A stretch of DNA of 64,000 nucleotides, taken from NCBI GenBank assembly GCA_947568835.1, contig OX387605.1, forward strand, positions 19,286,418 to 19,350,417, given 5' to 3'. A program made the position numbers and the translations under genes. This document shows positions 51,301 through 60,908 of this stretch, piece by piece. Origin of the DNA: Protonemura montana (taxonomy: Eukaryota > Arthropoda > Insecta > Plecoptera > Nemouridae). The notes below the pieces were generated by a model. It worked only from the letters and a program-made list of their open reading frames with translations. It did no database searches and had not been told where the DNA came from. The stretch's first letter is position 1. The number at the start of each line of letters is the position of its first letter.

Positions 51301-54300
51301 GACACACATAGATCGTATTTTTCTACTCCTTAAAAGTTAGCCCAGAAAAAAAAGCTTCCAGCACCAAACCATTTATATTTCATAGATCCGTATTACATAC
51401 GTGAGTAACTGGACATTTTCTCAAGAAAAGACATCCTTTACTAAACTTAAAATGTAGACGCCCGCTATGAAATACGGCTCCATACTTTGAAGAAAATGCC
51501 GAAAGAAAATTGCAAAGAAAAGCGTGAAAATAATCTGTCAAAATTGTCGAGAAGAAAACGTACTTCTCGGGATCATAAGAGAGCCGTGAGAAAAAAAAAA
51601 ACGGAAACGAGGAGATGGTGTCATCTTGGCAGTCGGGAATTGGACCAAAGAAGTGTGGAACGTCATAATATCAACGGCGAGTGCGTCGCTTTTTGAACAA
51701 AATGAAGACAAATCCCAGACAAACGCCTCACTATGTTTTAAACATATAGAAACATAGAAAATTTCGTACAGCAAAGAGAAGAGAGAGGCGTCATGTTGTA
51801 AACAAGCTAGTGATTTATGTTATGGAGCTAGATTAAGTTTTAAGCTGGTTTAAGGTTATTCAGACCGAGGTTAGTAGGTTGGTACCGCTATACAGAGAGT
51901 TTCACTAAATTACAATCTTCCGCTGACCAAAGTCCCTCGCGTTCATTAATCTAATTCACTTTGAGGGAGTGCTGATTAGAGATTTACCCCAATTTACCTT
52001 CAGACCGCTTTACTTGAGATCATACCGGCTCACTAACAAATAGCCTATATTGAATGGCGACTCTCAAAGTTTCTATTGGAGAAGGTCACATGTTAGGGTA
52101 CTTGCGGCATCGATGCAGAAAAAAGAAAATGAGCTAGCACTTTGAAAAGTTTCTAGCCGTTGTCATGGCCAATGGTATCCTCTTAATCTCGTCTTGAAAG
52201 TTAAAACTAGACATACTTGGGCCGGTGACTACTTACAACGGCAAAGTGTCGAAAAGTTGGTGCATGACATGTCAATTCCACGCATCAGAAAAGAAAACAC
52301 ATTAAAGACTTTTATTACAGCGAGTTGAGATCACTTATTATGATTGATTGTCGAGTCAACTGTCTGGTACAGGCTGTAAAAAAGTTTATGGGTATATTTC
52401 TTTTTCGAGATAACAGTATACTCGGTGAAAAGTTAGGTACTGTATATGCGTGATCACTTTTGAAAAAAAAAACAATATCTTCATTATGATAGTTTAAGAA
52501 CTTACTTGGTTGTCTGACTACCAACCAAAACGTTTCAATCCGTTTAAAACACGACGAAAACTTAACAAATAATAAAACAATATAAAAAAATAAAACGGTT
52601 CTCGAGCAAACAGTTTTATTTGTTGTTGTAACTTAAGGTAAACAATTTTTCATACCAGAAATTTCCCACTGACCATAAAAGGATTTCGTAAATTTCTGAA
52701 AAAACTGTGTAACGACGCTCGAAACATGTATTTACTTTTTACTGTCCTTTCACCCTAAAACCAGAGCGCCTCTTTCTAGACGCGGCGAGAGTATCAACAC
52801 AGTTCCCGCGTGAAGCTACCAGAAAAAATAAAAATCCCAAAAGTGCCTCCAGATTGTTCAACAAAAATATGACAGAGAACACACTTTCCACATGCCATAA
52901 AAAAAGAAGCGTAATTATAATTTATAGCCGTCGCGTTAAACACTGCTTCATAAGTCAGCGAAACACATGTAAAACTTGTTCTGTTCCAGCTATCCCATTG
53001 CCTCTGTTAACTCGGGATATGGCTCAACCTATTTGGTCTGAACATGCATAGACTATGCATGCTCGCACCCCGTTCTGCCACACAGTATCCCTCCTACACG
53101 GTTTACCAAGCTGCGAATATCAAGCCCCTGGTATGATACATTACGGTTGAAGGTGATTTACATGCAAGAGTGGTCATGTACCCTAGGTCACGTGACGGCA
53201 TAAGTCTTGCCGGGGTGAGTTGGCGAAACCGCGACTGCCACGTAGCTTGAGCATAGAGAATGACTTCATGTCGAAAACAGAAGCAGGTTGAAAAAAAACC
53301 CGTCAGTACTAATTTAACTGTCTCCCAACTGCTTTTCATAGGTTTTAATGACGATTTCTGGAATATGACGAAGGAAACTATAAACGTATGCAGGTGTAAT
53401 GAGAAGAGCAAGGCACAACATTTTGTAATAGCGTACATATGAAAGCAAACAACTGTAATCAAAAAGTTTCCTGCGGAATTCAGGTCGCGCACAGATATGT
53501 ATTGGTTAATTAGGCATTCGCGCTTCGTAGAGTTTGCTCATTACGAATTTGTGCGAGCCACGTGTAACAGATCCGTCCAGCCCCACAAGCGGCTTAATGG
53601 ACATGTATCGAAATATTGACCGTTGGTTTATTCGCGGAACAGACGATGGCCAAAAGCTACGCGATTTCGGAAAGGGGAGCACCGTAATGTGACGTTAAAT
53701 GGAATTTGTACCGCTATCGATCACTGATCACAAAGCAATGACTGGGGTATATAATTAAAATCACTTCTGAAATAACGATGCTTAATGATTGTAAACAAAT
53801 ACGAAAAGAAAGTTTTGTTAAGTTTTTTCCTCATTGCATTTATAAAACTGACAATACGTAATTGCATAAATTCACTGTTAATGATGCTAATTATATTAAG
53901 AATGCTGGCTGAATTGAGCAAACCGAAGTAGACATGTAAAAGTAGCAAACTGATATCAAAGTTACAACAGCTTGTGATCGTGTCGAAAAAGCTTCGCCTA
54001 GTGAAATTCATCGCAAAAACTGTCGTTCGTCTAAATCAACGAAAGAAATGAAGCACTAAAGAACGATTAAAATCCAGACAATTTATAACAAACATTTTCC
54101 TGGAATATGTACTTTTTTTTTGCCATACACAGGCAATAAACCATGTATCAAAGTTGAACAAAACGACGTGAACTCGAGCAGACTCATTGTGTGTAAAAGT
54201 TATCCTATCGGGGATGATAGTCAACAATGAAACAATTAAACGTTGCTCTCTAGACAAGCATTAGTAGCAATTCCAGTCAGTGCAATACCTTGAGGTATTC

Positions 54301-54480
54301 ACCACGCAATTAGCTCGACTCGAATGAAATAGCTGAATAATTGAGAGAGAAGTGTTGTAGTCGGTGAAATGGTTTCAACGTACCTTCCCCCGACCAGCAG
54401 GGAGTTGCCATCTCGTACGACCAGTCTGAAGAAGTCTGTGTATGTCTCGTTACCCACGAATCTGTATACGTCCTCGGCTC
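12063..54480 (-). CDS. Sema1a: Semaphorin-1A, transmembrane axon-guidance protein (5' end missing)
   Basis: Fourteen coding exons read on the minus strand: 54480-54384, 37566-37521, 34735-34673, 24974-24867, 23222-23135, 21037-20933, 20348-20260, 17815-17674, 16203-15855, 15451-15137, 14743-14598, 14019-13870, 13186-12976 and 12399-12063. Every junction is GT-AG and phase-consistent, giving about 748 codons. The order is sema propeller ([14 protein letters not shown] to DKILSC), PSI domain ([19 protein letters not shown]), a Ser/Gly-rich stalk, one membrane segment (about 22 residues from METLVM) and a cytoplasmic tail ending SVKKVYL. In insects Sema-1a on axons and dendrites is a repulsive ligand for Plexin A and also a receptor that signals in reverse through its tail. 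Sequons NET, NLS, NST, NCS and NDS are present in the ectodomain. The signal peptide and first residues lie in an exon I could not find. Length is otherwise normal for the family. The tail carries a proline-rich VLVPQPPNK and [12 protein letters not shown] block typical of the insect proteins. Confidence 0.97.
12976..13186 (-). CDS. Sema1a: Sema-1a exon: transmembrane segment and juxtamembrane region
   Basis: This 211-base exon encodes a single hydrophobic helix ([20 protein letters not shown]), then the basic stop-transfer RKCHKDEED and the acidic/Tyr-rich [14 protein letters not shown]. The juxtamembrane [23 protein letters not shown] block is nearly invariant in insect Sema-1a. Confidence 0.97.
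13870..14019 (-). CDS. Sema1a: Sema-1a exon: extracellular stalk
   Basis: This 150-base exon encodes a Ser/Gly-rich linker ([20 protein letters not shown], then [18 protein letters not shown]) between the PSI domain and the membrane. It has low similarity to other species, as usual for this stalk, so the call rests on position, splice sites (acceptor gttgcag, donor gttagc) and the phase match to both neighbours. Confidence 0.85.
14598..14743 (-). CDS. Sema1a: Sema-1a exon: PSI domain
   Basis: This 146-base exon encodes [19 protein letters not shown] and the following cysteine-bearing stretch to HASCPPA. C-x-x-C-x-x-x-x-D-P-Y-C-x-W-D is the plexin-semaphorin-integrin (PSI) signature. Both ends join in phase (AG|C and A|CT). 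Confidence 0.97.
15137..15451 (-). CDS. Sema1a: Sema-1a exon: last sema blade
   Basis: This 315-base exon encodes [37 protein letters not shown] and VVIEEIQVF, and ends at DKILSC, the link into the PSI domain. The (F/L)-T-x-I-A-V-D and (F/Y)-(I/L)-GT-(D/x)-x-G motifs are typical. Acceptor tttccag, donor gtatgt. Confidence 0.97.
15855..16203 (-). CDS. Sema1a: Sema-1a exon: [16 protein letters not shown]
   Basis: At 349 bases this is the largest ectodomain exon. It encodes [59 protein letters not shown], and [15 protein letters not shown]. These are late propeller blades with the conserved PRPG-x-C block. Acceptor cgcacag, donor gtaagt. Confidence 0.97.
17674..17815 (-). CDS. Sema1a: Sema-1a exon: [15 protein letters not shown]
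   Basis: This 142-base exon starts in phase 0 and encodes [31 protein letters not shown] and DFPFYFNEI. It contains the highly conserved [13 protein letters not shown] motif and the W-T-(S/T)-F-(L/x)-K-(S/A)-R-L-x-C motif. Confidence 0.97.
20260..20348 (-). CDS. Sema1a: Sema-1a exon: [18 protein letters not shown]
   Basis: This 89-base exon encodes [20 protein letters not shown] then AVEFINCGK. The (Y/F)-FFFRE-(T/x)-A-(V/x)-E motif is a core strand of the propeller. Confidence 0.96.
20607..20628. repeat. Perfect 10-bp palindrome with a 2-base spacer
   Basis: CGTGTACGCA and TGCGTACACG are exact reverse complements separated by CT. It lies in the intron between the exons at 20933 and 20348, and could be a palindromic protein-binding site or chance. 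Confidence 0.6.
20933..21037 (-). CDS. Sema1a: Sema-1a exon: [20 protein letters not shown]
   Basis: This 105-base exon encodes [20 protein letters not shown] and the following Asn-ending segment. The LY-(S/T)-x-T-V-A-D-F-x-G-x-D-P-(L/I)-I-Y motif is diagnostic of the sema domain. The donor is gtgagt. Confidence 0.96.
23135..23222 (-). CDS. Sema1a: Sema-1a exon: [17 protein letters not shown]
   Basis: This 88-base exon encodes [20 protein letters not shown] then QHNSTAVYV. The (G/x)-x-C-P-(F/Y)-D-P-x-H-N-(S/T)-T-A motif is one of the strongest semaphorin signatures and includes an N-glycosylation sequon. It ends with one base of a split Asp codon. Confidence 0.96.
24867..24974 (-). CDS. Sema1a: Sema-1a exon: [10 protein letters not shown]
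   Basis: This 108-base, phase-0 exon encodes [13 protein letters not shown], then [16 protein letters not shown]. It holds the hallmark C-x-N-Y-(I/V)-R and CGTN-(A/S)-x-(K/R)-P-x-C motifs shared by all semaphorins, with their disulphide-forming cysteines. Confidence 0.96.
25671..25699. repeat. Compound CA/TA microsatellite
   Basis: A short run of CACACA with one GA interruption passes directly into ATATATATATA. Confidence 0.8.
26156..26300 (-). mobile_element. tRNA-like SINE copy
   Basis: On the minus strand TAGCTCAATGAGTTGGAGCA resembles a tRNA D-arm (box A), with GCTC pairing GAGC. CGGGGTTTGAGACCCCG resembles a T-arm (box B), with a 5-bp stem and 7-base loop. AGTGTCT and AGACACT could pair like an acceptor stem, but 15 extra bases separate the T-arm from the 3' strand, so this is not a working tRNA. 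A non-tRNA tail (CATAATAATAAAATACC, GCAAGCGTTTG) follows and is shared with 2199-2275. Together this fits a tRNA-derived SINE. Confidence 0.6.
26372..26437 (+). repeat. Second, inverted copy of the SINE-like repeat
   Basis: CCCCGTTTGGGCATCA (26376-26391) is the exact reverse complement of TGATGCCCAAACGGGG at 26219-26234. The copy runs on through GAGACGGTTATAGTGTTCAT into an (AAT)n-A tail. The pair is head-to-head around about 140 bases and could fold back. Confidence 0.65.
27771..28645 (+). repeat. Degenerate tandem array of a GC-rich motif, about five units
   Basis: A composite motif recurs: GTGGAGGTGCC, then after 12-20 bases CTGCGGGCTGCGTTCAGGGG, often followed by CAACG. Copies start near 27771, 28110, 28240, 28400 and 28590, in the same orientation and with different degrees of decay. 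Spacings of about 130-190 bases (and one near twice that) suggest an eroded satellite-like array of a roughly 160-base unit. No protein family explains it. Confidence 0.7.
28811..28825. repeat. (GA)n microsatellite
   Basis: This is a short uninterrupted GA run in the 9.7-kb intron. Confidence 0.8.
29505..29715 (+). mobile_element. SINE body related to the 5S-headed SINE at 491-830
   Basis: GCCGGCACCGGGTTTCCTCT, CTTCTAGGCTAAGTAAGGTTCA and GTCGTTAAACACCACAAATA line up in order with the body of the element at 491-830 (GCCGTCGCCGGGTTTCCCCT, TTCTAGGTTAATTTATGTTCA, GTTCAACAAAAACAAATC). The upstream part (GACGTTAAGCCGGTGGTCCC) is not 5S-like. It may therefore be a subfamily with another head or a truncated copy. 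Edges are approximate. Confidence 0.65.
29995..30018. repeat. Three-arm alternating palindrome
   Basis: TTATTGTC, GACAATAA and TATTGTC lie end to end, so the middle arm can pair with either neighbour. It lies in the 9.7-kb intron with no assigned role. Confidence 0.6.
34673..34735 (-). CDS. Sema1a: Sema-1a exon: [14 protein letters not shown]
   Basis: This exon of 63 bases, phase 0 at both ends, encodes [20 protein letters not shown] plus E. It corresponds to the conserved W...C..KG segment of the sema domain. Acceptor tttgcag, donor gtaagc. Confidence 0.92.
34736..37520 (-). other. Sema1a: Sema-1a 2.8-kb intron
   Basis: No further exon was found. The intron contains a (GT)n run that passes into an 18-base G run at 35629-35646. 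The open frames at 35099-35571 and 35966-36358 lack recognisable content. Confidence 0.6.
35611..35646. repeat. (GT)n followed by an 18-base G run
   Basis: A GT dinucleotide tract leads straight into 18 consecutive G. Such runs are prone to length error in sequencing and can form quadruplexes. Confidence 0.85.
37521..37566 (-). CDS. Sema1a: Sema-1a exon: [15 protein letters not shown]
   Basis: This very short exon (46 bases) encodes [15 protein letters not shown], the conserved 'N-(I/L)-V-(Y/H)-N-(I/L)-S-L' strand of Sema-1a. Acceptor gtttcag and donor gtaagt flank it. The split Arg codon AG|G joins it correctly to the previous exon across a 16.8-kb intron. Confidence 0.93.
38548..38775 (-). 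other. Exon-like open stretch, unrecognised
   Basis: From an ATG at 38775 the frame encodes 76 codons: a mildly hydrophobic start ([13 protein letters not shown]), then [17 protein letters not shown] and a hydrophobic [14 protein letters not shown]. It ends GAG directly before gtatgc, a good splice donor in phase 0. It lies in the long Sema-1a intron on the same strand. I do not recognise the protein. It may be part of a nested gene, an alternative 5' exon or chance. Confidence 0.2.
40354..40416 (-). other. Candidate 63-base exon, unrecognised
   Basis: The stretch begins after a good acceptor (aatattattcag) and ends before a good donor (gtgagt). Read in phase 0 it encodes [20 protein letters not shown] plus Q. 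It cannot be a Sema-1a cassette at this place: the surrounding intron is phase 2 and inclusion would give TAG after three codons. If real it belongs to another transcript or is a poison exon. Confidence 0.3.
42121..42150. repeat. 10-bp tandem repeat, three units
   Basis: TAGGGCAGGA is repeated three times exactly, followed by a partial unit. Confidence 0.85.
44803..44817. repeat. 15-base C run within a C-rich block
   Basis: An uninterrupted C run is followed by further C-rich sequence to about 44840. Confidence 0.85.
51010..51027. repeat. (CA)n microsatellite
   Basis: This is a short uninterrupted AC/CA run in the long intron. Confidence 0.8.
54384..54480 (-). CDS. Sema1a: Sema-1a exon: start of the sema domain
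   Basis: This 97-base exon starts in phase 1, since the first GA completes a codon from the missing upstream exon, and ends AG before gtacgt. It encodes [20 protein letters not shown] and then DGNSLLVGG, which matches the first strand of the sema propeller with a glycosylation sequon (NET). The acceptor is ttcttgcag. It is the most 5' coding exon found. Confidence 0.93.
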
Positions 54481-54714
54481 CTGCAAGAACAACAACGGAA
54501 CACATTATTAAACATGGTCTTAACTGGGTAGTTAAGCTTTAACGAGATGTTAAAATAACAGAACATGTTCAAGGATTATTCATGGTTGGGTTTTTAATGT
54601 CCAATGTGAAATATTTGCACCAATTTTATTTGAACCATTTTCAGATCGGAAAATCATAGAGCTATGGACAACGGTCGGTGCTGACATATTTTCCCTGTAG
54701 TCAATGCTTGTATG

Positions 54715-54801
54715 AGCTACTTTATCAAGGCTTTATTTTTAACTTTAAAAACATTTTAAGCTTTAAGATGCTGTCGAACTGAAACCATTGATAAAGTAGC
54801 T
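54715..54801. repeat. Long hairpin of pre-miRNA size
   Basis: AGCTACTTTATCAA (54715-54728) and TTGATAAAGTAGCT (54788-54801) are exact reverse complements, 14 bp each. Further partial pairing is possible inside (GG with CC, then TTT with AAG), for a total of 87 bases. The site lies about 230 bases upstream of the first Sema-1a exon found. It is either a hairpin RNA gene or a small inverted-repeat transposon remnant. Confidence 0.5.
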
Positions 54802-57022
54802 TATAGAAGGCAAGTTATGAAATGTTATGGGTGCTTTCGTTGCTGGTTTCATGCTATTTTACTTGCTTAATACCACGACACCATGGGTTGTTTGGTTGTC
54901 TTATGCGATGTCGAATTATAGGGTGATGCAGAGGAGCATGATTATCATTAAGGGACGTGCAATCCCTAAAGTGGCACGAGAAGTTATTTTTTACTTTTAG
55001 TGGTAAAAGAAAATACTGGTCAAGGGTTGCGACAATTTAATTAAGAAAGAGTTGGTTAGGAAAAGTTGGACCCTCGGCGTTGAAGTTACCCCAACCATGC
55101 ACAAGCAGTTTTTACCATTATAATCGTTTCCAAAGTGCTCATCTTTGAAAGCTACCGGAGGTGTTTTAATCGAGAGAAATACTTTTACTTTTACGGTTGC
55201 TTGCTTCTTCGGAATAAATTCAGACACGAGTTCTCTGCAAAATCCCCGGTTTAAAAATGTCAAAAGTTAACCAAAATGAGAGTCTCTTTACCTAAAACTC
55301 TTACTTCAAAAATCAAATATTAATACATAATATTATCGCTACTTCTTGACGAGGCCGCAAAATAAATTACGACCAGCGAATATCGTGCCAGTAATTTTGC
55401 TATGAAGCAGTAATAACACTTTCAGTATATTACACATAATAGCTGTCGAGTGCCCCTTCAATTTAGTGAACGTCAAGATTTTCAAGGCGCAGAAAATAAA
55501 GCGAAACCGCACACACCCTATCCGAAAATCGTCGGGCTGTAAATCGACACAGTGTTATTATATTACACCATGCATGCTCACGTCAAAATACGTTTACGCC
55601 AAGAGAGATTCAAGTGGAAAGATCCTAAAAGAAATAGTCAGCGTCCCACACACATATATATATATTTTGGTTTAGATGTGGTTTGGCGACACGCGACAAA
55701 TCGAGATATAAACCGCCCACAAATCTTAAACCTTCGGCTTTTGTAAAAATCCCCTTCGAAATAAAAAATAAATAAAATCTTGGCATGATATTTAGCACAT
55801 TCGCTAACCGGGGTTCCGAAACCGCAAATCGCGCAAGACGAAGAATTTATCATCCAATAACGAAAAGGCGAATTTTCTCTCAGATTACAGACTTAGCTCA
55901 GAGAACCATCTACTTCATATAGCAGGTACACATTCACCTCTTATAGAAGAAAAGTTCAGGTTTTATCAGCTGGAATATCTGCTTCAACGACAGTTACATC
56001 GATTGATAAAGTACTTTTACAGTCACTAAAATTTCAAGAAAAGAAGTCATTTAAAATCTTCGCTTCTAGATTTTATTTTTTTTTACTAGAATCGTAAAAA
56101 AATCTGCGCTTCAGAGTTTACGACGGCGAGGAGCAAGCGCGATGGTTATTACAGAGAAAAATGAATTGTTACGGGATCGAGAATCAAATTTGCATACGAT
56201 GAAAATTGGCTGTTCGGGGTATGAGAGATGTGAGCAGCTAGGTGAGGTGAGTCAGAAAAAGAAGATCCGATCCCGTTGGGCGGGAATCGGGGAAGGTGGA
56301 CGCCTCTTCCATCTAGTTTACAAGCTTGCATCGTTTCACGCTATCAGAGGGCGCCACAAGATAGGGTGAACGTCAGTCGAGAGGGTTGCATCGGATCCCT
56401 AAGAGGAATAGAGCCTACAACCTTGGAACAAAACGGAACATTTGCATTGCACTCCCCGCATAGGTTAAGAGCTTTTTAAGTGGTTCCAGGAACATATCTA
56501 GATTTCATAAAACGCTATAAAATATGGCACTGCGTACTCGCATTGGAAGTATCGTGTTACTCATTGACTCTACGGGGCTTAACCGAATTAACAAGGTCCA
56601 GCGAGAGATTAAATTATGCATAAAAGAGAGGGCGATAATTTTAATGTAATGCATGAGCCAATAATGAAAGAGGCGCGGCATATTTTTGATTGAAAGCTGG
56701 CTAGCAGCGAGTCTATGCAAAAAGGGGCGACGGCCACGGCTAAGCGATCCTTTATGGACGACGCTATATGCCTGCGCCTCAGTCTATTGAGATGACTTTT
56801 ATTTTCATGCGACGGAAACTGCTTATAGGGCATAAGCGTAATAATTTTCACGTCTGGCTTTGAGCCTGAAGTGCTCAGAGTTAAATCCATTGATATGGGC
56901 AATGGAAAGGAAGGCTCTCAAAAATACGATTTTCATTAAGGTTCGGACTCCATGGCATGGTGAGGGGTGGGGGAGGGGGGGTTAGGTTGTCGGCACACAA
57001 GAAATAAATCACCGTGGGTGAT

Positions 57023-57043
57023 GGGGGGGGGGGGGGGGGGGGG
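57023..57043. repeat. 21-base G run
   Basis: An uninterrupted G run is preceded by a G-rich stretch at 56962-56981. Confidence 0.85.
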
Positions 57044-59120
57044 CAATTCGGCGCACGCTGTGAATGAAGTGTGCTAAGCACGGGTCTGGGAAATGCGTGT
57101 GGTAACCAGAGAAGGAAAATGCCGTGCGACAGGGGACAGGGACGATTGAGACTGACAGGGTAAAAATGTAAAGATTAAAATGGAATCGAATGGATGTGCG
57201 GAGAGGAACATTGTATGGTGGAAACTGTGGACGGATTACCTTTCTGTGAGAGAAGCACCAAAAACAATTGCTTGGTTAAATGAAAATAGACGTAAATATA
57301 AATTGTTTGCTGAAATGCGGAATCACATTTGAAAGTCAACAGAAAACTCGTACATGAGGTGAAAAAAATTTGGTTAGCTTTTGGAAAATATTATTTCCTT
57401 TCGTATCGTTGATGCTCTTAACTGTGAAATGCAAAAGAACGAACTTTTGACCTGTAACGAGCGAGGGGGTGAGAACGACATTTATTTCTCACGAACAACA
57501 GAAGCCAATCTGACGAATGAAACGTGGCATGTTGTTTTTACAGCCATCGAACGTGTCTGTGCAATCGTCTGATACCTAGATCAGCTGCACTTTTTACACC
57601 GAGGCATTCTTAAAGTGCATGACTGCAACGGTATTGCATGTGCATTGCATCTTGATAGTGCCAAATTAGTACGTCAAAGACGAAGAAAGACTTGGTTTGT
57701 CTTGACGTATGTCTGGCGTAAAATGATCGTTGGCATGCAATTGGGGTTGACGTTAATTGCGTTGAATATACTTTAGACATATTTAAATATAAGATATCTT
57801 CATTATATCGTGGTGTGTAACGAGGAAGAAGCTTGTATATTTTTTTCAAAGTGTAAAACTCGTCGGAAACGCGATACATTTTTTTTTGTAGCTATATACA
57901 TGTCTATTTTGTAGCCACTAGCTAGCATAATAAATCGCATCGAAACTATAATTCAAGCAAAGAAGTTTCTAACATTTTTGGGGTGTGGGGCGACGGTGAA
58001 CGGTTGTTTGAAAATTCTTCTCCAGCACGCACTAGATTCGAAATCAGCTAAGGCACAACTTTTTTCTTCCTTTCTTGCCACAGACTTACAACTTTATGCA
58101 AGACTATGTATAGGCCACAAATCTCCATTTTATTTTTCTAGATCACTAACCGCTAGATAGATGAGCAAACATGTTTAAAATAAAATCTTCACTGCAGCCA
58201 ATTAACACTGTGGTTACAGAATCGAGACCCCGACGACACTGAATTGAATTCCGTCGATCGTCGAGGCATATAAAGCATTCGCCCGATTCGGGGATCCTTG
58301 GGAAATGCCCGGGAAACTGTGCGAAGCTTTTCCGACCCAACATCCTTTCATCGTCGCTCTTTCTTCGAGTCTAAGCGGACCGTAACGTCCGTCTCCCTCG
58401 CCTAGCGTGACACGTATTACAGAACTTATCTCAATTGAAATCACTTCCAATACTCTTCGGAACATGCTTTAGGATAAAACATGTTCGCCTGATGTCTGCG
58501 AACCATGCACGAATAAATATGGCACCGTGCAAGATTTAAGATAGAACATTTTCTCGTATCAAAGCAGTAGGGTGCAGATTGCTGAAATAATATTCGCAGT
58601 ATATTTCACTAGGGACGATGAACTATGAAGTAAAATGCAATATTGAAGCGGAATATGAAAATCCACATTTGTGCACAATAAAATCCAAGCACCACACAGC
58701 TACGCCGCGCTAAATATTGCAATGAATAGAAAATTATATTAAATCCTCGCTATTCTAAATCTTACAAAAATTTTACGAACACAATAAACATAGATTTATG
58801 AATATTGTGTGATGCAATTTTTCACAGCGGCAAAGTCTGCATCTTGGATTCGAGTAACAATAAATGATTGACGGTGTCATTAATATTCTCGAAGTGCAAT
58901 ATCTCAAGATGGCGGATATGTTTTATTTTTATTCCCTCTCACGGCTTGGCGACAAGTCGGTGTAATTTATCACCCGCGAAATGTTATCTCAAAAGATGTA
59001 AATGTGAGTAGGAAAGACGAGTGTTCGTGTACAAGGAGTTCTGGGAGTTCTGGCAACACCTGTAGGTAAACGGGATACAGATTTCCTCGAGTAAAGAGAT
59101 TTGGTGGATGCTGATAGGGG

Positions 59121-59160
59121 GTTGCGTTAGGTTGCGTTAGGTTGCGTTGGGCTGCGTTGG
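59121..59160. repeat. 10-bp tandem repeat, four units
   Basis: GTTGCGTTAG occurs twice, then GTTGCGTTGG and GCTGCGTTGG: four contiguous 10-base units with progressive substitutions. Confidence 0.85.
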
Positions 59161-59413
59161 CATGTCAGCTGGTTCATATTGTGTATTCCACCCTAACATA
59201 TAGCAGAATCGAACGACGAATCGAGTTGAAACCAGTTCGTTGAGCTCATTTGTCTATCTTGTTTCGCCATTCCTACACAAACGCCATTTTTACCAGTCAC
59301 GATTCGTGTACAAATTCTAGCAAATATATGCCACGGTCGATTTGTCTCAATCAGTTTTCAAGTTACAAATCTAAACCCTTGTTGATTTTCTTTTAAACCA
59401 TTTCCTTTGTTCC

Positions 59414-59435
59414 AGAGAGAGAGAGAGAGAGAGAG
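59414..59435. repeat. (GA)n microsatellite
   Basis: An AG/GA run of 22 bases. Confidence 0.85.
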
Positions 59436-60894
59436 CGCTTTTGTAGTTTTCTGTCTAGCCGTTGGCGTATCTAAGTAAAGCAGAGAAGATTTGAAACAAT
59501 GAGGGAGGTAATAAAACGTTATTTTTACAAGCAGGAAAATAGAAAACCAAAACAAGACTAAAGTAACTCGTTTCATTATTTTTCGTTCAATTCCTGGCAT
59601 ATTTCAAATACACAGGCACCAAAACGCTGAGGTTCTTCAAGAAATATAATGATGTTTAAAGTTTTTTTATTAATAAAGCAGTCGTTTATTATATTACATA
59701 CAAAACAAACAAACATAGCGTGCTTTTCTATGTAATATATTTATGCACGCGAGCCCTTGTGCAATATTGACCAATAGCCCTCAAAAACTAGGCACAGTTT
59801 TTATAATATCACCCTTCACCCATCGCTTCAACCGCAATTCAAGGCTTAACTAACACAGCCTAACATATAACATTATTGGGACAAGATTATTCTCCTTGAC
59901 AAACTCTGATCCGTTAGCATCTAGCATCTGAAACAATATACTACGTAGAACATATCTCGAGACCAACGGTCAAAAACAAAAACAGAGTCAGTTCTGCCGT
60001 TCTGCGTACAACATTCCACTCAAAATCCCCCATAGCAAATCTGCACGGACCACCCCGTCTTGTTCAATAACGGGTCGCAACCAGCAACGGCCACCAATGT
60101 CAAATGTTGTCGCACCCGGGCCAACCTTTCGCCACCCCACAACGCATTCAAAGTCCCTACGCGCGCGCGGGGGCGGCGGGGGCCACCGAACCCAATGCGG
60201 CCAGGGAAACCAATCCCCAACGCAGCCTGTCCGGCGATATTCCAAGTTCAAATGTGCTTCAGGGATCAGTGGGATTCGAAAATAAGATACGGTATATACG
60301 CAGGGAGGTCGTGGTTCGAACTAGGCGCAGCCTGGCGACGTCACGCGACAGTTTGATTCCCGCGGGATAGGATCTCTCGTGTAGGGTGTGCCACAATCCG
60401 ACGCCCGCGACGCCGCCGCCACCACTACCGCGACGCTGGATAACAGGTGGACTCGCGGGCGCGCCGAGCGTCGTGTCGCTTCCTCGGGGACGCCGACACC
60501 GCGACGAGGATATTAGATGCGTGCGTGTTGGTTACTCCTTCTCACTTTCCTTGATTCGTTTATTCGCACCACATGTACCATTTTGATAGTAATATTTTCC
60601 GTTCTAAACCGCGCGCTCGGAAATTGCGGAGGAAAGCGTCGAAAATATATTTTTGCTAAAATGTATTAGCTGCTGCAGGTTATGCGATGATGTCGTCATC
60701 TATCACGGAGTGTCGGGTGTTCGGGGCAGCACTTATACGCAACTCTATCCGAGCAGACGAAAAGGGAAGCGTCTAGTGAGCGCAAAAACACACATGCACT
60801 GAGTGATGAATTTCGCCCCAATGTTTACCTACTTCCGGCGGACTTGTCGGGTCCGAGTTCACGCTGGCGTTTACCGACTGATGACCTGCAAACG

Positions 60895-60908
60895 CCCCCC
60901 CCCCCCCC
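60895..60908. repeat. 14-base C run
   Basis: An uninterrupted C run is followed by TTCCCCAACCCCC. Confidence 0.8.

Larger units (their letters stand above)
37567..54383 (-). other. Sema1a: Sema-1a 16.8-kb intron
   Basis: This is the longest intron seen. It is AT-rich with scattered CpG-rich patches (38.5-40.4, 41-45 kb). It contains two exon-like stretches on the minus strand (38548-38775 and 40354-40416), a 10-bp tandem repeat at 42121-42150, a C run at 44803-44817 and a CA run at 51010-51027. No retrotransposon coding region was seen. Long first introns of guidance genes often hold enhancers, but nothing here identifies one. Confidence 0.6.

Noticed and set aside
58146..58343. Short frame with an ECFICLDD motif resembling a RING finger start
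   Set aside because: Only the first two cysteines fit; the remaining zinc ligands are absent and there is no supporting exon.
60020..60586. Several overlapping frames as a Sema-1a signal-peptide exon
   Set aside because: No ATG followed by a clear signal peptide and an exon end in the required phase; the block is better described as CpG-rich non-coding DNA.
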